Shown piece by piece: positions 35,923 through 44,427 of a stretch of 64,000 nucleotides of DNA; position 1 is the stretch's first letter; every line of letters begins with the position of its first letter. Both the position numbers and the translations under genes were made by a program. The notes beneath the pieces were generated by a model, which had not been told where the DNA came from, searched no databases, and saw only the letters and a program-made list of their open reading frames with translations. Source of the DNA: Bifidobacterium oedipodis (GTDB taxonomy: Bacteria; Actinomycetota; Actinomycetes; Actinomycetales; Bifidobacteriaceae); the NCBI RefSeq assembly GCF_012932425.1, contig NZ_JAAIII010000006.1, positions 1-64,000 of the forward strand, written 5' to 3'.

Positions 35923-36957
35923 ATGAGACGTAACAAACGACTAGAGCAAGCGCTCAACCAAGCCGAGCATGCCAAACGCTGCCTATGGGCCACAACCAAC
36001 GCCGGGCGCAAAACCCTGTACCGGCACCATCGCGGCGGCTATCTCACCCGCGTTCGCAAAACGCTGTACACGCGAACAAGCTATTGGGAATCGCTAAGCC
36101 ATTATGAACGCATCATGCATATTCTGCGCGCGGTATCCGCTAAGCAACCGAATTGGACACTAATAGGAATCAGCGCGGCCGCAGTCTGGGGGCTCACACA
36201 ATCCTATGCCTTGCATTCACGAACCTTCATCACTACGAAATATCTCTCACAGCCCCTCAAGCGCAACTTCCTCATCTTCATTCCCATACCGACAACGGAT
36301 GAACAACTTGTGCAGGGCATCAAAGTAACCGGACTATCACGCACTCTTTTTGACTGCGCGCGGATGCTGCCATTCCGCGACGCAGTCGCCATAATGGATG
36401 CCGGACTTGCCAAAATGATTGCCGATGCTTCACGAATAGGCATGGCTAGCGGCAATAGTAAAGCCGAGCTACGCCGCTATTTCCAATCACTCCACGAGCA
36501 AGGCCGGGAACGTGTGCTATTCGTTCTGGATTGCGCCGATCCACGCAGCGAAAGCGGAGGTGAATCCATCGCCCGTGCCGCCATGCGCGAATGGGGATAT
36601 ATGATTCCGGACGTTCAAGCAACCTTCACCGATCCCATTTCGCAGGGAACCTACCGTGTCGACTTTCTCTGGAAACTTCCCAACGGACGCATAGTTATCG
36701 GCGAACTTGATGGCAAGGCAAAGTACACCGACCCGGCAATAACCAATGGACTTGACGCAGTAGACGTGGTACTCAAGGAAAAAGAGCGAGAAAGTAACTT
36801 ACTGCTCTCTGGCAATATCGGTTTGGTGCGGTTCTCTTTCAAGCAGCTCATACAACAACCCGAGATTGTCAAACGCAAGCTGGATCTGGCCGGCATTCCT
36901 CGAGTAGACATATTTCCTTCATCGTTGTTTTACGAGAATTACGGAACTATCTTGTAA
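35923..36957 (+). CDS. AbiEi-like / DUF559-type protein with PD-(D/E)xK-like C-terminal domain
   Basis: The ATG at 35923 gives 344 residues. The N-terminal 180 residues resemble AbiEi-type antitoxin/regulator proteins of Actinobacteria (IGISAAAVWGLTQS, IKVTGLSRTLFDCAR). The C-terminal part looks like a Vsr/DUF559 nuclease fold: SGGESIARAAMREWGYMIPD, then YRVDFLW and IVIGELDGKAKYTDP, which supply the D...ExDxK residues. No AbiEii-like nucleotidyltransferase follows, so a toxin-antitoxin pair is not supported. The -10-like TATGGT at 35911 suggests a leaderless mRNA. The gene stands alone between two nearly identical repeat arrays, suggesting a mobile cassette. Confidence 0.7.
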   Translation: MRRNKRLEQALNQAEHAKRCLWATTNAGRKTLYRHHRGGYLTRVRKTLYTRTSYWESLSHYERIMHILRAVSAKQPNWTLIGISAAAVWGLTQSYALHSRTFITTKYLSQPLKRNFLIFIPIPTTDEQLVQGIKVTGLSRTLFDCARMLPFRDAVAIMDAGLAKMIADASRIGMASGNSKAELRRYFQSLHEQGRERVLFVLDCADPRSESGGESIARAAMREWGYMIPDVQATFTDPISQGTYRVDFLWKLPNGRIVIGELDGKAKYTDPAITNGLDAVDVVLKEKERESNLLLSGNIGLVRFSFKQLIQQPEIVKRKLDLAGIPRVDIFPSSLFYENYGTIL

Positions 36958-37037
36958 TGACGAAATAGCACATATGCGGTATCACGCAGCGACGAACTAT
37001 CTGTGCGCCCTACCGACGTTTTGTATAACATCACTAC

Positions 37038-37256
37038 GGCACTTTTTACGGAGCAATCCGCAATAAGTGCCCCGTAGAACCATGCTCTGCTCCGTTAGAG
37101 GCACTTTTCGTGAGAAATCCACGATAAGTGCCGCCAACAGCCCATTTTCCGACCGCTCGCGGCACTTTTTACGGGAAACCCCGCAATAAGTGCCCCGTAG
37201 AACCAAACTTCACTCCGTTAGAGGCACTTCTTGCGGGAATACAGACAAGAAGTGCC
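37038..37256. repeat. Palindromic repeat array B (four 33-34 nt units, 61-62 bp period)
   Basis: Units at 37038-37071, 37100-37132, 37161-37194 and 37223-37256 match array A in sequence, order and spacing, and lie in the same orientation. Spacers are again 28 bases and related to those of array A (CCGTAGAACC...CTCCGTTAGA alternating with GCCAACAGCC...GACCGCTCGC). The remainder of 36958-37383 contains the promoter of the fhaA operon and no gene. Confidence 0.9.
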
Positions 37257-37329
37257 ATAAGAACATGCCCCTGCAATTCTCGACGCTTACGGCACGCAAT
37301 GAAGCTTTTGCAAGTATTCACAAGTGGTT

Positions 37330-37358
37330 TTGGCCTAATGCGGCTCGGTGCGTACTAT
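37330..37358 (+). promoter_or_regulatory. Promoter of the fhaA-pknB operon
   Basis: TTGGCC (37330-37335), a 17-base spacer and TACTAT (37353-37358) lie 26 bases before the fhaA start codon, which has AAAGGGAGGA upstream. Confidence 0.6.
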
Positions 37359-37383
37359 AGTCCAAGAATAGAAAGGGAGGACT

Positions 37384-38085
37384 ATGAGCGTTCTCGACCG
37401 TTTTGAGAAAAGCGTGGAAGGCGCGGTCAACGGAGTATTTGCCAAATTCGGCTCCAAAGACCTGCAGCCCGTCGATCTATCCAGCGCCCTGGAGCGCGAG
37501 ATCGACGCCGAAGCCATGCCCGTGGGCCGCGACCGCACGGTGGCCCCGAACGAATACCGATTCAAGCTGAGCACCCCGGATTTCGACCGCATTGAAGCAT
37601 GGGGCAGCGAAACCCTGGCCAACGAGCTGGCGGACAACCTCACCGAATACGCCAAAAGCCAGCATTACGCTTTCGTAGGCCCGGTGGTGGTGATCTTCGA
37701 AGAGGATCTGAACCTGAGCAAGGGCAACTTCAATCTGTCTTCCGAATCGGTGCAGGGCAATGCCGTGCCCGTCACCACCGACGCGCAGACCCAGGACAGC
37801 CCCGTGCTTGAGGTGAACGGCAACCAGTACCTGCTCACCAAGGAAAAGACCATTATCGGCCGCGGCTCCGGCTGCGACATCGTTATCGACGACCCGGGCA
37901 TTTCACGCAAGCATCTGGAGATTGACATCACCGATAATGGCGTGATTGCACGCGATCTGGGTTCCACCAACGGCACCTACGTCGAAGGCCATCAGGTTCC
38001 TGCCGCCACACTGCTGGACGGCAATACCATTACGATTGGCCGCACGCGCATCCTGTATTGGGCCTCCGCGCAAGCCCAGGAGTAG
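37384..38085 (+). CDS. fhaA: FHA-domain protein FhaA (DUF3662 plus FHA)
   Basis: The 233-residue product starts with a DUF3662 domain (LDRFEKSVEGAVNGVFAKFG, about residues 1-115). A C-terminal FHA domain reads IIGRGSGCDIVIDDPGISRK and DLGSTNGTYVEG, with the Gly-Arg, Ser and Asn that bind phosphothreonine. In Actinobacteria FhaA binds phosphorylated partners such as MviN and slows peptidoglycan synthesis. It is the first gene of a seven-gene operon with phosphatase, RodA, PBP and two Ser/Thr kinases, all with short gaps or overlaps. Confidence 0.93.
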   Translation: MSVLDRFEKSVEGAVNGVFAKFGSKDLQPVDLSSALEREIDAEAMPVGRDRTVAPNEYRFKLSTPDFDRIEAWGSETLANELADNLTEYAKSQHYAFVGPVVVIFEEDLNLSKGNFNLSSESVQGNAVPVTTDAQTQDSPVLEVNGNQYLLTKEKTIIGRGSGCDIVIDDPGISRKHLEIDITDNGVIARDLGSTNGTYVEGHQVPAATLLDGNTITIGRTRILYWASAQAQE

Positions 38086-38097
38086 TCAGGCCGGCTT

Positions 38098-38619
38098 ATG
38101 ACCGAACTGACATTCGCCCTGTTAAAGTACGGGTTTCTGATCCTGCTCTGGGTGTTCGTATGGCTGGCGATTCGTTCGCTGCATAAGGACATCGAGACGT
38201 TCAGCCCGCGACCTTCGCGCACGCGTCGTCGCCGCGAACGTGAGGCGACCGCCGCCAAATCGGCGACGCCGGTCGCACCTCAGGTTCAGCGCCCGCAGCA
38301 TCCCCAGCAGCCGGCCTCCCGTGTGGAGCCCACGCTGTTGGTTATTATCGACGGGCCGCTGGCCGGTAGTTCCGTGCCGCTGACCGACACCGAAATCAGC
38401 CTTGGTCGCGCCGCGTCGAATACCGTAGTGCTGGATGACGAATTCGTCTCATCCCATCACGCCCGCGTATACAAGGATTCCCGTTCCGGCCAGTGGGTCA
38501 TCGAGGATCTCAACTCTACCAATGGCACCGTGGTCAATCAGCAGCGCATTAGCCAGCCTGCTATTCTGCCCGCCCGCGTTCCCGTGCGCATCGGCGCCAC
38601 CACCTTCGAACTGAGGTAG
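38098..38619 (+). CDS. fhaB: FHA-domain membrane-anchored protein FhaB
   Basis: The 173-residue product has an N-terminal membrane helix (LTFALLKYGFLILLWVFVWL), a basic Pro/Gln-rich linker, and a C-terminal FHA domain with ISLGRAASNTVVLDDEFVSS followed by HHARVY and EDLNSTNGTVV. FhaB (FipA-like) is recruited to phosphorylated division or wall proteins. It starts 12 bases after fhaA. Confidence 0.92.
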   Translation: MTELTFALLKYGFLILLWVFVWLAIRSLHKDIETFSPRPSRTRRRREREATAAKSATPVAPQVQRPQHPQQPASRVEPTLLVIIDGPLAGSSVPLTDTEISLGRAASNTVVLDDEFVSSHHARVYKDSRSGQWVIEDLNSTNGTVVNQQRISQPAILPARVPVRIGATTFELR

Positions 38620-38623
38620 CCGC

Positions 38624-40327
38624 ATGCCCACATCCGCCGCTTCACAACCGTTGTTCCTGTATTCCACCACCGTGTCCGACGTGGGCACTGTGCGTTCGAA
38701 TAATCAGGATTCATCCTTCGCAGGTGAGCATCTTATCGCCATCTGCGATGGCATGGGCGGCCACGCCGGCGGCGACACAGCTTCCAGCATCGCCATCCGC
38801 TCACTCGCCCATATCGAGCAGGACGACACCGGCGGCGACGTGGAAGTCATCTCGCGCATGATGGAAACCTCCGTGATGGCCGCGCATGACGCCATCGTGG
38901 GCAAGGCCAAGCGCGAACGCAAGCTTGCCGGCATGGGTACCACCGTCACCGCAGTGGCGCTGGTGGCCGGCTATTGGGTGGTTGCACACATCGGCGATTC
39001 GCGCGCCTACCTGCTGCGCGACGGCCATCTGCGCCGCATCACCTGTGACCACAGCTATGTGCAGCACTTGATCAGCACTGGCCGCATCAGCGAATCCGAG
39101 GCCAAGAATCATCCGCAGCGCAACGTGGTTATGCGCGTGCTCGGCGATTTCGACATCGACCCCAGGCCTGATATTTCGATTCGCAAGGCCCACCCTGCCG
39201 ACCGCTGGCTGTTATGCTCCGACGGCCTGTGCGGTGTGCTGGAGGATTCCACGCTCGAAGAGGCCCTGACCACCATGTCTGATCAGGGCGAATGCGCTCA
39301 GCGGCTGGTGCAGATGGCCCTGCGTGCTGGCAGCACCGATAATGTCACCGCCGTAATCGCCGACGCCACACTGGCGCTGGATGCCGATGCGTTCGATTTG
39401 CCGCATCAGACGCCTTTGGTGGGTGGCGCGGCCAGCAGCAATCTGGAGCCGATCGCCGATATCGTCAACGAACCGGTGGCCACCGCCCCTCCCCTGCGCG
39501 AGGATGATTCGCCCGCCCAGCGCGCGGCGGCGCTGATTCAGTCCGCTTCAGCCCCGGCAAACGACAATGAAACACAGCAGGATACGCAGGATTCTGAGGA
39601 ACAGGCTTCTCGCGTGGTGCAGCCGTCAACCGTGCGCGAAGAGATCGGCGAGCGTCCGAATCCCGACACCGGTGAGATTCCGGTGGTGCAAAAGCCGGAC
39701 GGCCGTATTTCCGCCGATCCGAACGACCCGGAGGTGGCCAAGGCCATTCGCGCCGAGCAGGCCGAACAGCGCAAGGCCACGCGCGCCAAGAAACGCCGCA
39801 GCCGTCTGGCAACGATTATCATCTCCGTACTTGCGGTGCTGGCGCTGGTTGGCGCAGGTTTTGGTACCTACGCCTGGAGCCAGACGCGCTACTATGTGGG
39901 CAATAGCAACGGCAAGGTTACGATTTATCAGGGCGTGCCCACGAATTTGTTTGGATTTGAATTGTCTCACGAGGTGACGCGCACATCCATCGTCACGTCA
40001 TCGCTGCCGCAGACCTGGCAGGATCAATTGGAGCAGGGTATTACCGTGGATTCGCTCAGCGAAGCTGAGTCCCATGTGGACATTATCCGCAGCGAAATGA
40101 ATAAGCTGCGCAAGCAGCAGGAAGAGGATACCAAGCGATCCGAATCCTCTGATAAGTCCGAAGATAAGTCGGATACGTCCGATAAGTCTGATGCATCCGA
40201 TAAGTCTGATGCATCCGATAAGTCTGATGCATCCGACAAATCGGATACGTCGAATAAATCCGACCAATCCGACAACAAGCCGGATATTGGCGCAGCCGAT
40301 GATGCGACAACGGGAGGCACGCAATGA
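38624..40327 (+). CDS. pstP: PP2C-family Ser/Thr protein phosphatase (PstP-like)
   Basis: The 567-residue product begins with a PP2C domain (about 1-245) carrying the metal-binding NNQDSSF, AICDGMGGHAGGDTAS, AHIGDSRAYLLRDG, LLCSDGLCG and STDNVTAVIAD. A long acidic/Pro-rich cytoplasmic linker leads to a membrane helix near residue 400 (LATIIISVLAVLALVGAGFG) and an extracellular domain. The protein ends in a Ser-Asp-Lys repeat tail (about 500-550), a variable tract. PstP reverses PknA/PknB phosphorylation. It overlaps rodA by four bases. Confidence 0.92.
   Translation: MPTSAASQPLFLYSTTVSDVGTVRSNNQDSSFAGEHLIAICDGMGGHAGGDTASSIAIRSLAHIEQDDTGGDVEVISRMMETSVMAAHDAIVGKAKRERKLAGMGTTVTAVALVAGYWVVAHIGDSRAYLLRDGHLRRITCDHSYVQHLISTGRISESEAKNHPQRNVVMRVLGDFDIDPRPDISIRKAHPADRWLLCSDGLCGVLEDSTLEEALTTMSDQGECAQRLVQMALRAGSTDNVTAVIADATLALDADAFDLPHQTPLVGGAASSNLEPIADIVNEPVATAPPLREDDSPAQRAAALIQSASAPANDNETQQDTQDSEEQASRVVQPSTVREEIGERPNPDTGEIPVVQKPDGRISADPNDPEVAKAIRAEQAEQRKATRAKKRRSRLATIIISVLAVLALVGAGFGTYAWSQTRYYVGNSNGKVTIYQGVPTNLFGFELSHEVTRTSIVTSSLPQTWQDQLEQGITVDSLSEAESHVDIIRSEMNKLRKQQEEDTKRSESSDKSEDKSDTSDKSDASDKSDASDKSDASDKSDTSNKSDQSDNKPDIGAADDATTGGTQ
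40181..40234 (+). repeat. Three perfect 18-bp tandem repeats in the pstP 3' end
   Basis: GATAAGTCTGATGCATCC is repeated exactly at 40181, 40199 and 40217, flanked by degenerate copies. It encodes Asp-Lys-Ser-Asp-Ala-Ser. Being a multiple of three, changes in copy number keep the frame. Confidence 0.95.
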
Positions 40328-42021
40328 TCGTGACCCGTTTGCGTCAGATTTCGCTGCTGCTGATCGCCATGGGCATCGGCTTTCTTGCGTTCTTCCAAAT
40401 GTTCATGCGCACCGCAGGCAGTTTCCCGACGAATTATGCGATTATGCTTGGCATGGTCGCACTGCTGAACGTGGTGGTGTGGGGTTTGGTCGTTAAATTC
40501 CAGCCCTACGCCAGTCAGTCGATTGCACCATGCGTGCTGTTGCTGACGGCCACTGGTGTGGTGATGATCGCTCGCATCGATCAGTCGTTGGATACTGCCA
40601 GTGCCATGCGCCAGCTGCAGTGGCTGTGTCTGGCGTTGGTTTTGGTGGCGATTATCATCGTGGGATTGCGCGATTACCGCCTGTTGCGGCGTTTTTCCTA
40701 TGTGTCGATGGTGGTGGGTTTGGCGCTGCTGCTGTCGCCTATGCTGCCGGTGATCGGCAGCGAGGTCAACGGCGCGCGTATTTGGGTAAAGATTCCCGGT
40801 CTCGGCTCGTTCCAGCCGGGCGAATTCGCCAAACTCTTCCTCGCCTTCTTCTTCGCCGCCTACCTGTTCGATCATCGTGACCAGCTGGCTGTGGGCGGTA
40901 AAAAAGTGTTGGGCTTGCAACTGCCGCGCATCAAAGATTTAGGCCCGATTATTCTGGTGTGGGTCGCTTCGATGGGCGTGCTGGTTATGCAGCATGATCT
41001 GGGCACGTCACTGATGTTCTTTGCCATGTTCGTGGCGATGCTGTATGTGTCCACCGGCCGCACCAGCTGGATTATCATCGGTCTGATCGCTTTCGCTGCC
41101 GGTGCGGTGCTGGCGGCCAGCGTATTCAGCCATGTTGGCTCGCGTGTGGATGCCTGGCTGCATCCGTTCAGCAACGAGCAGTACACCAAGCCGTATGGCG
41201 GCTCCTGGCAGCTAGTTACCGGCATTTTCGGCCTGGCGTCCGGCGGTATGGTCGGCACCGGCTTGGGCCAGGGGCATCCTGCACTCACCACATTCGCGAA
41301 CTCCGACTTTATCTATGCCTCTTTGGGCGAAGAGTTGGGATTGGTCGGACTGCTGGCCATTTTGGTGCTGTATTTGCTGATTATCGCCTCCGGCTTCATC
41401 ACTGCCATGAAAATCAAGGATGGGTTCGGCAAGCTGCTGGCCTCCGGACTGGTGTTCACCATGGCCTTCCAGGTGTTCACCGTGGTCGGTGGCATTACGC
41501 TGGTGATTCCGCTTACGGGCCTGACCCTGCCGTATATGGCGGCTGGCGGATCCAGCCTGATCGCCAACTATATTCTTGCCGCACTGCTGATTGTGATTTC
41601 CAATGCGGCCAACAAACCCGAGCCGGAATTGACGTCGGATACATTCCAGTACGAGGCTCTCGCCGTGCTGCGCAATAAGGAGCTTGAGGCACGCGCCCGT
41701 GCCACTGAGCCGATTGAACGCCCGCGTGCTTCGGCGCCACGATATGCCGCACAGGTTGAAGAGCCGGCGCACACGCCTGCCCACGTGCCGACCCATGCGT
41801 CGGATCACACATCAACCGATACGCCGGCCGACGCGTGGACCAGCACACGATCCGAAGCACGCCATGCCGCCACGCCAGCGCACGCCGAGGACGGCGATCT
41901 GCCGATCACCAGTGAGGCGTTGCCGACAACCGGCACGATTCCGCCGCTGCCGCCAACCAGCGGTTCAGCCAGCACAACCAACAAACCAACGATCCGCAAT
42001 AACGGAGGTGAACGCGCATGA
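40324..42021 (+). CDS. rodA: FtsW/RodA/SpoVE-family peptidoglycan glycosyltransferase
   Basis: The 565-residue product has about twelve membrane helices (to about residue 435). It shows SEDS-family motifs GSEVNGARIWVKIPGLGSFQ, PGEFAKLFLAFFFA, VMQHDLGTSLMFF and GLTLPYMAAGGSSLIANYI. A soluble, Pro/Thr/His-rich C-terminal extension of about 120 residues follows, probably a target of the linked kinases. It polymerises lipid II together with the PBP encoded next, with which it overlaps by four bases. Confidence 0.93.
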   Translation: MIVTRLRQISLLLIAMGIGFLAFFQMFMRTAGSFPTNYAIMLGMVALLNVVVWGLVVKFQPYASQSIAPCVLLLTATGVVMIARIDQSLDTASAMRQLQWLCLALVLVAIIIVGLRDYRLLRRFSYVSMVVGLALLLSPMLPVIGSEVNGARIWVKIPGLGSFQPGEFAKLFLAFFFAAYLFDHRDQLAVGGKKVLGLQLPRIKDLGPIILVWVASMGVLVMQHDLGTSLMFFAMFVAMLYVSTGRTSWIIIGLIAFAAGAVLAASVFSHVGSRVDAWLHPFSNEQYTKPYGGSWQLVTGIFGLASGGMVGTGLGQGHPALTTFANSDFIYASLGEELGLVGLLAILVLYLLIIASGFITAMKIKDGFGKLLASGLVFTMAFQVFTVVGGITLVIPLTGLTLPYMAAGGSSLIANYILAALLIVISNAANKPEPELTSDTFQYEALAVLRNKELEARARATEPIERPRASAPRYAAQVEEPAHTPAHVPTHASDHTSTDTPADAWTSTRSEARHAATPAHAEDGDLPITSEALPTTGTIPPLPPTSGSASTTNKPTIRNNGGERA

Positions 42022-43484
42022 ACAAATGTCTTCGTCAGCTGTTCACTGCCGTCGTGGTCTTGTTTGTGGTGCTTGGGCTGAGTTCCACGATACTGATGGC
42101 GATTCGCGCCGATGAGTTGAACAGCGATTCTCGCAACACCCGCTCGCTGTATCACCAGCTGGGTGCCTATCGCGGTGCAATCCTCGCTTCAGACGGCACG
42201 GTGATGGCCAAATCCGAGCCTGTTAACGACGCTTTCAAATATCAGCGCTCGTACACGAATGGTCCGCTGTATGCGCCGGTTACCGGCTACTTCTCGATCA
42301 GCCAACCGGCAGACCGCGGTCTGGAAGCCTCCAGCAGCCAGCTGCTCAACGGCGAATCTGATTCGCTGATGTGGCAGCGTTTGAAGAACCTGCTCACCGG
42401 CGGTGTGAATCAGGGCGCCTCGCTGGAAACCTCCATCAGCCCCGCGTTGCAGCAGGTGGCCTACGATCAGCTGGGCGATCGCGATGGTGCCGCTGTGGCC
42501 ATTGAGGTGAAAACCGGCCGTATTCTGGCCATGGTGAGCACGCCAAGCTACGATCCGAACACACTGGCTACGCACGATACCAAGGCCGCGGCCGAAGCCT
42601 ACAACTCACTCGCCCAGGGCGAGAATAGCCCGCTGATCAACCGAGCCACATCCCAGGTGTACCCTCCGGGATCCACTTTTAAGACGATCGTGGCTGCGGC
42701 TGCGTTGGAAACCGGCGATTATCAGCCCGATACGCAGATACCGGCCGGCTCCACCTATACCTTGCCCGGCACGGCCACCCAGCTGCCGAATTCAAACGCG
42801 GCTGCCGATGGCACCAATGGTCAGATTTCATTGCAGGACGCCGTTGCCTACTCGTCCAACACCGCTTTCGCGCAGTTGGGCGTCACGCTTGGTGCCGACA
42901 AGGTAAGCGATATGGCCACCAAGCTGGGATTCGGCAGCACCATCACTATCGATGGCAACGAGTCCACCGGCACACCGATGACGGCCACCGCCTCCTCGTT
43001 CCCCAATGATCCGGCTGACGACAGGCTGGCTTTGGCATCCATCGGCCAGGGCGATGTGACTGCCACCCCGTTGCAAATGGCTATGGTGGCTCAGGCGATT
43101 GCCAATAACGGCGAGCTGATGCGCCCGACGCTGGTTGACCGCGTGCGTGCCGCCGATTTGAGCGTGATTTCGCAGACCAAGGCTCAGATTATGGCCAATG
43201 TCTTCAGCAAGGAGACCGCGGACAAGCTCACTTCGATGATGCAAGGCGTAGTGACCAAGGAAAACCAGCAGTTGGCTCTTGATGGTATTTCCGTGGCTGC
43301 GAAAACCGGTACCGCCCAGATTGGTGTCAATGGCGAAAGCATCGACGGCTGGGTTATCGGCTTCGCTCCGGCCGAAGACCCGAAAATCGCCATCGCCGTG
43401 GTGGTGCATAATACAGATCTTTATGGTTCGCTCGCCGCTGGCCCGATCATGCGTGCGATGATGCAGGAGGCGTTGCAGCAATGA
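42018..43484 (+). CDS. pbpA: Class B penicillin-binding protein (PbpA-like transpeptidase)
   Basis: The 488-residue product has an N-terminal signal-anchor helix (LFTAVVVLFVVLGLSSTILM), a dimerisation domain with YRGAILASDGTVMAK, and a transpeptidase domain with SxxK in YPPGSTFKTIV (about residue 220), SxN in AYSSNTAFAQ and KTG in AAKTGTAQ. It crosslinks peptidoglycan in the partner complex with RodA. It overlaps the next kinase gene by four bases, so translation is coupled. Confidence 0.94.
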   Translation: MNKCLRQLFTAVVVLFVVLGLSSTILMAIRADELNSDSRNTRSLYHQLGAYRGAILASDGTVMAKSEPVNDAFKYQRSYTNGPLYAPVTGYFSISQPADRGLEASSSQLLNGESDSLMWQRLKNLLTGGVNQGASLETSISPALQQVAYDQLGDRDGAAVAIEVKTGRILAMVSTPSYDPNTLATHDTKAAAEAYNSLAQGENSPLINRATSQVYPPGSTFKTIVAAAALETGDYQPDTQIPAGSTYTLPGTATQLPNSNAAADGTNGQISLQDAVAYSSNTAFAQLGVTLGADKVSDMATKLGFGSTITIDGNESTGTPMTATASSFPNDPADDRLALASIGQGDVTATPLQMAMVAQAIANNGELMRPTLVDRVRAADLSVISQTKAQIMANVFSKETADKLTSMMQGVVTKENQQLALDGISVAAKTGTAQIGVNGESIDGWVIGFAPAEDPKIAIAVVVHNTDLYGSLAAGPIMRAMMQEALQQ

Positions 43485-44425
43485 AACTGATCGAAGGACA
43501 GCTGATTCATCGTCGATATCGTCTCGACAGCCGACTCGCGCAAGGTGGCATGGGCGAAGTGTGGAAGGGCTACGACATTCAGCTCGGCCGCACCGTAGCG
43601 ATCAAAGCGTTGCGATCGGATGTGACCAGCGCCGAGGCCAAACTGCGTCGCCTGCGTGCGGAAGCGCATAATTCCGCCAATTTGGCGCATCCGAACATCG
43701 CAGCATTGTTTGAATACTACGAGCACGATGGCATCGGCTTCCTGATCATGGAATACGTGCCGTCAAAATCGTTGGCCGACCTGTACCACGAAAAAGGCGC
43801 GATGGATCCCATCGAATTGCTGCCGATCCTGATTCAAACGGCACGCGGCCTGTTCATTGCGCATTCGCATGGCGTGATTCACCGCGACGTGAAGCCCGCA
43901 AATATCATGGTCTCCGATTCCGGCGAAGTCAAAATCACCGATTTCGGCGTCAGCTACTCCACCGGCCAAGGCCAGATCACGCAGGATGGCATGGTGGTGG
44001 GCACCGCGCAATACATTTCCCCCGAACAGGCGCAGGGACAGCAGGCCACACCCCAGTCAGACATCTATTCGCTGGGCGTAGTGGCCTACGAAGGACTTGC
44101 CGGCCATCGACCGTTCACCGGTGCCACACCGGTGGATATCGCGGCCGCACACGTTAACGACCCCGTACCGCCCCTGCCGGATACGGTGGATGTTCAGCTT
44201 CGAGAATTCGTAATGTCGATGCTGGCCAAAGACCCTCTCGATCGCCCGAAGGATGCGCTGGTGGTGTCGCGCACATTGGCGCGCATCGAACGCCGTTTGT
44301 TGGACCAGCAAACGGAAATGATGGATAGCACCATGGTCACTAGCGGCAGCCGCTTGCCCCGTAGAGTCTCCAGCACACCTCGCATTGTGCTCAGCGGCCG
44401 CACGACAATTGGAAGAAGGGATTAG
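43481..44425 (+). CDS. pknA: Serine/threonine protein kinase, PknA-like
   Basis: The 314-residue product is almost entirely a Hanks-type kinase domain: glycine loop LAQGGMGEVWKG, VAIKALRSD with the ATP-binding Lys, catalytic loop VIHRDVKPANIMVS, DFG in ITDFGVSYS, and the activation segment GTAQYISPEQAQGQ. After about residue 275 a short basic tail (RRLLDQQTEMMDSTMV) follows. No clear membrane helix or sensor domain is present, unlike mycobacterial PknA, which has a TM segment. Confidence 0.9.
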   Translation: MKLIEGQLIHRRYRLDSRLAQGGMGEVWKGYDIQLGRTVAIKALRSDVTSAEAKLRRLRAEAHNSANLAHPNIAALFEYYEHDGIGFLIMEYVPSKSLADLYHEKGAMDPIELLPILIQTARGLFIAHSHGVIHRDVKPANIMVSDSGEVKITDFGVSYSTGQGQITQDGMVVGTAQYISPEQAQGQQATPQSDIYSLGVVAYEGLAGHRPFTGATPVDIAAAHVNDPVPPLPDTVDVQLREFVMSMLAKDPLDRPKDALVVSRTLARIERRLLDQQTEMMDSTMVTSGSRLPRRVSSTPRIVLSGRTTIGRRD

Positions 44426-44427
44426 CA

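Noticed and set aside
35923..36957. AbiE-type toxin-antitoxin pair
   Set aside because: Only the AbiEi-like half is seen; no AbiEii nucleotidyltransferase gene follows.
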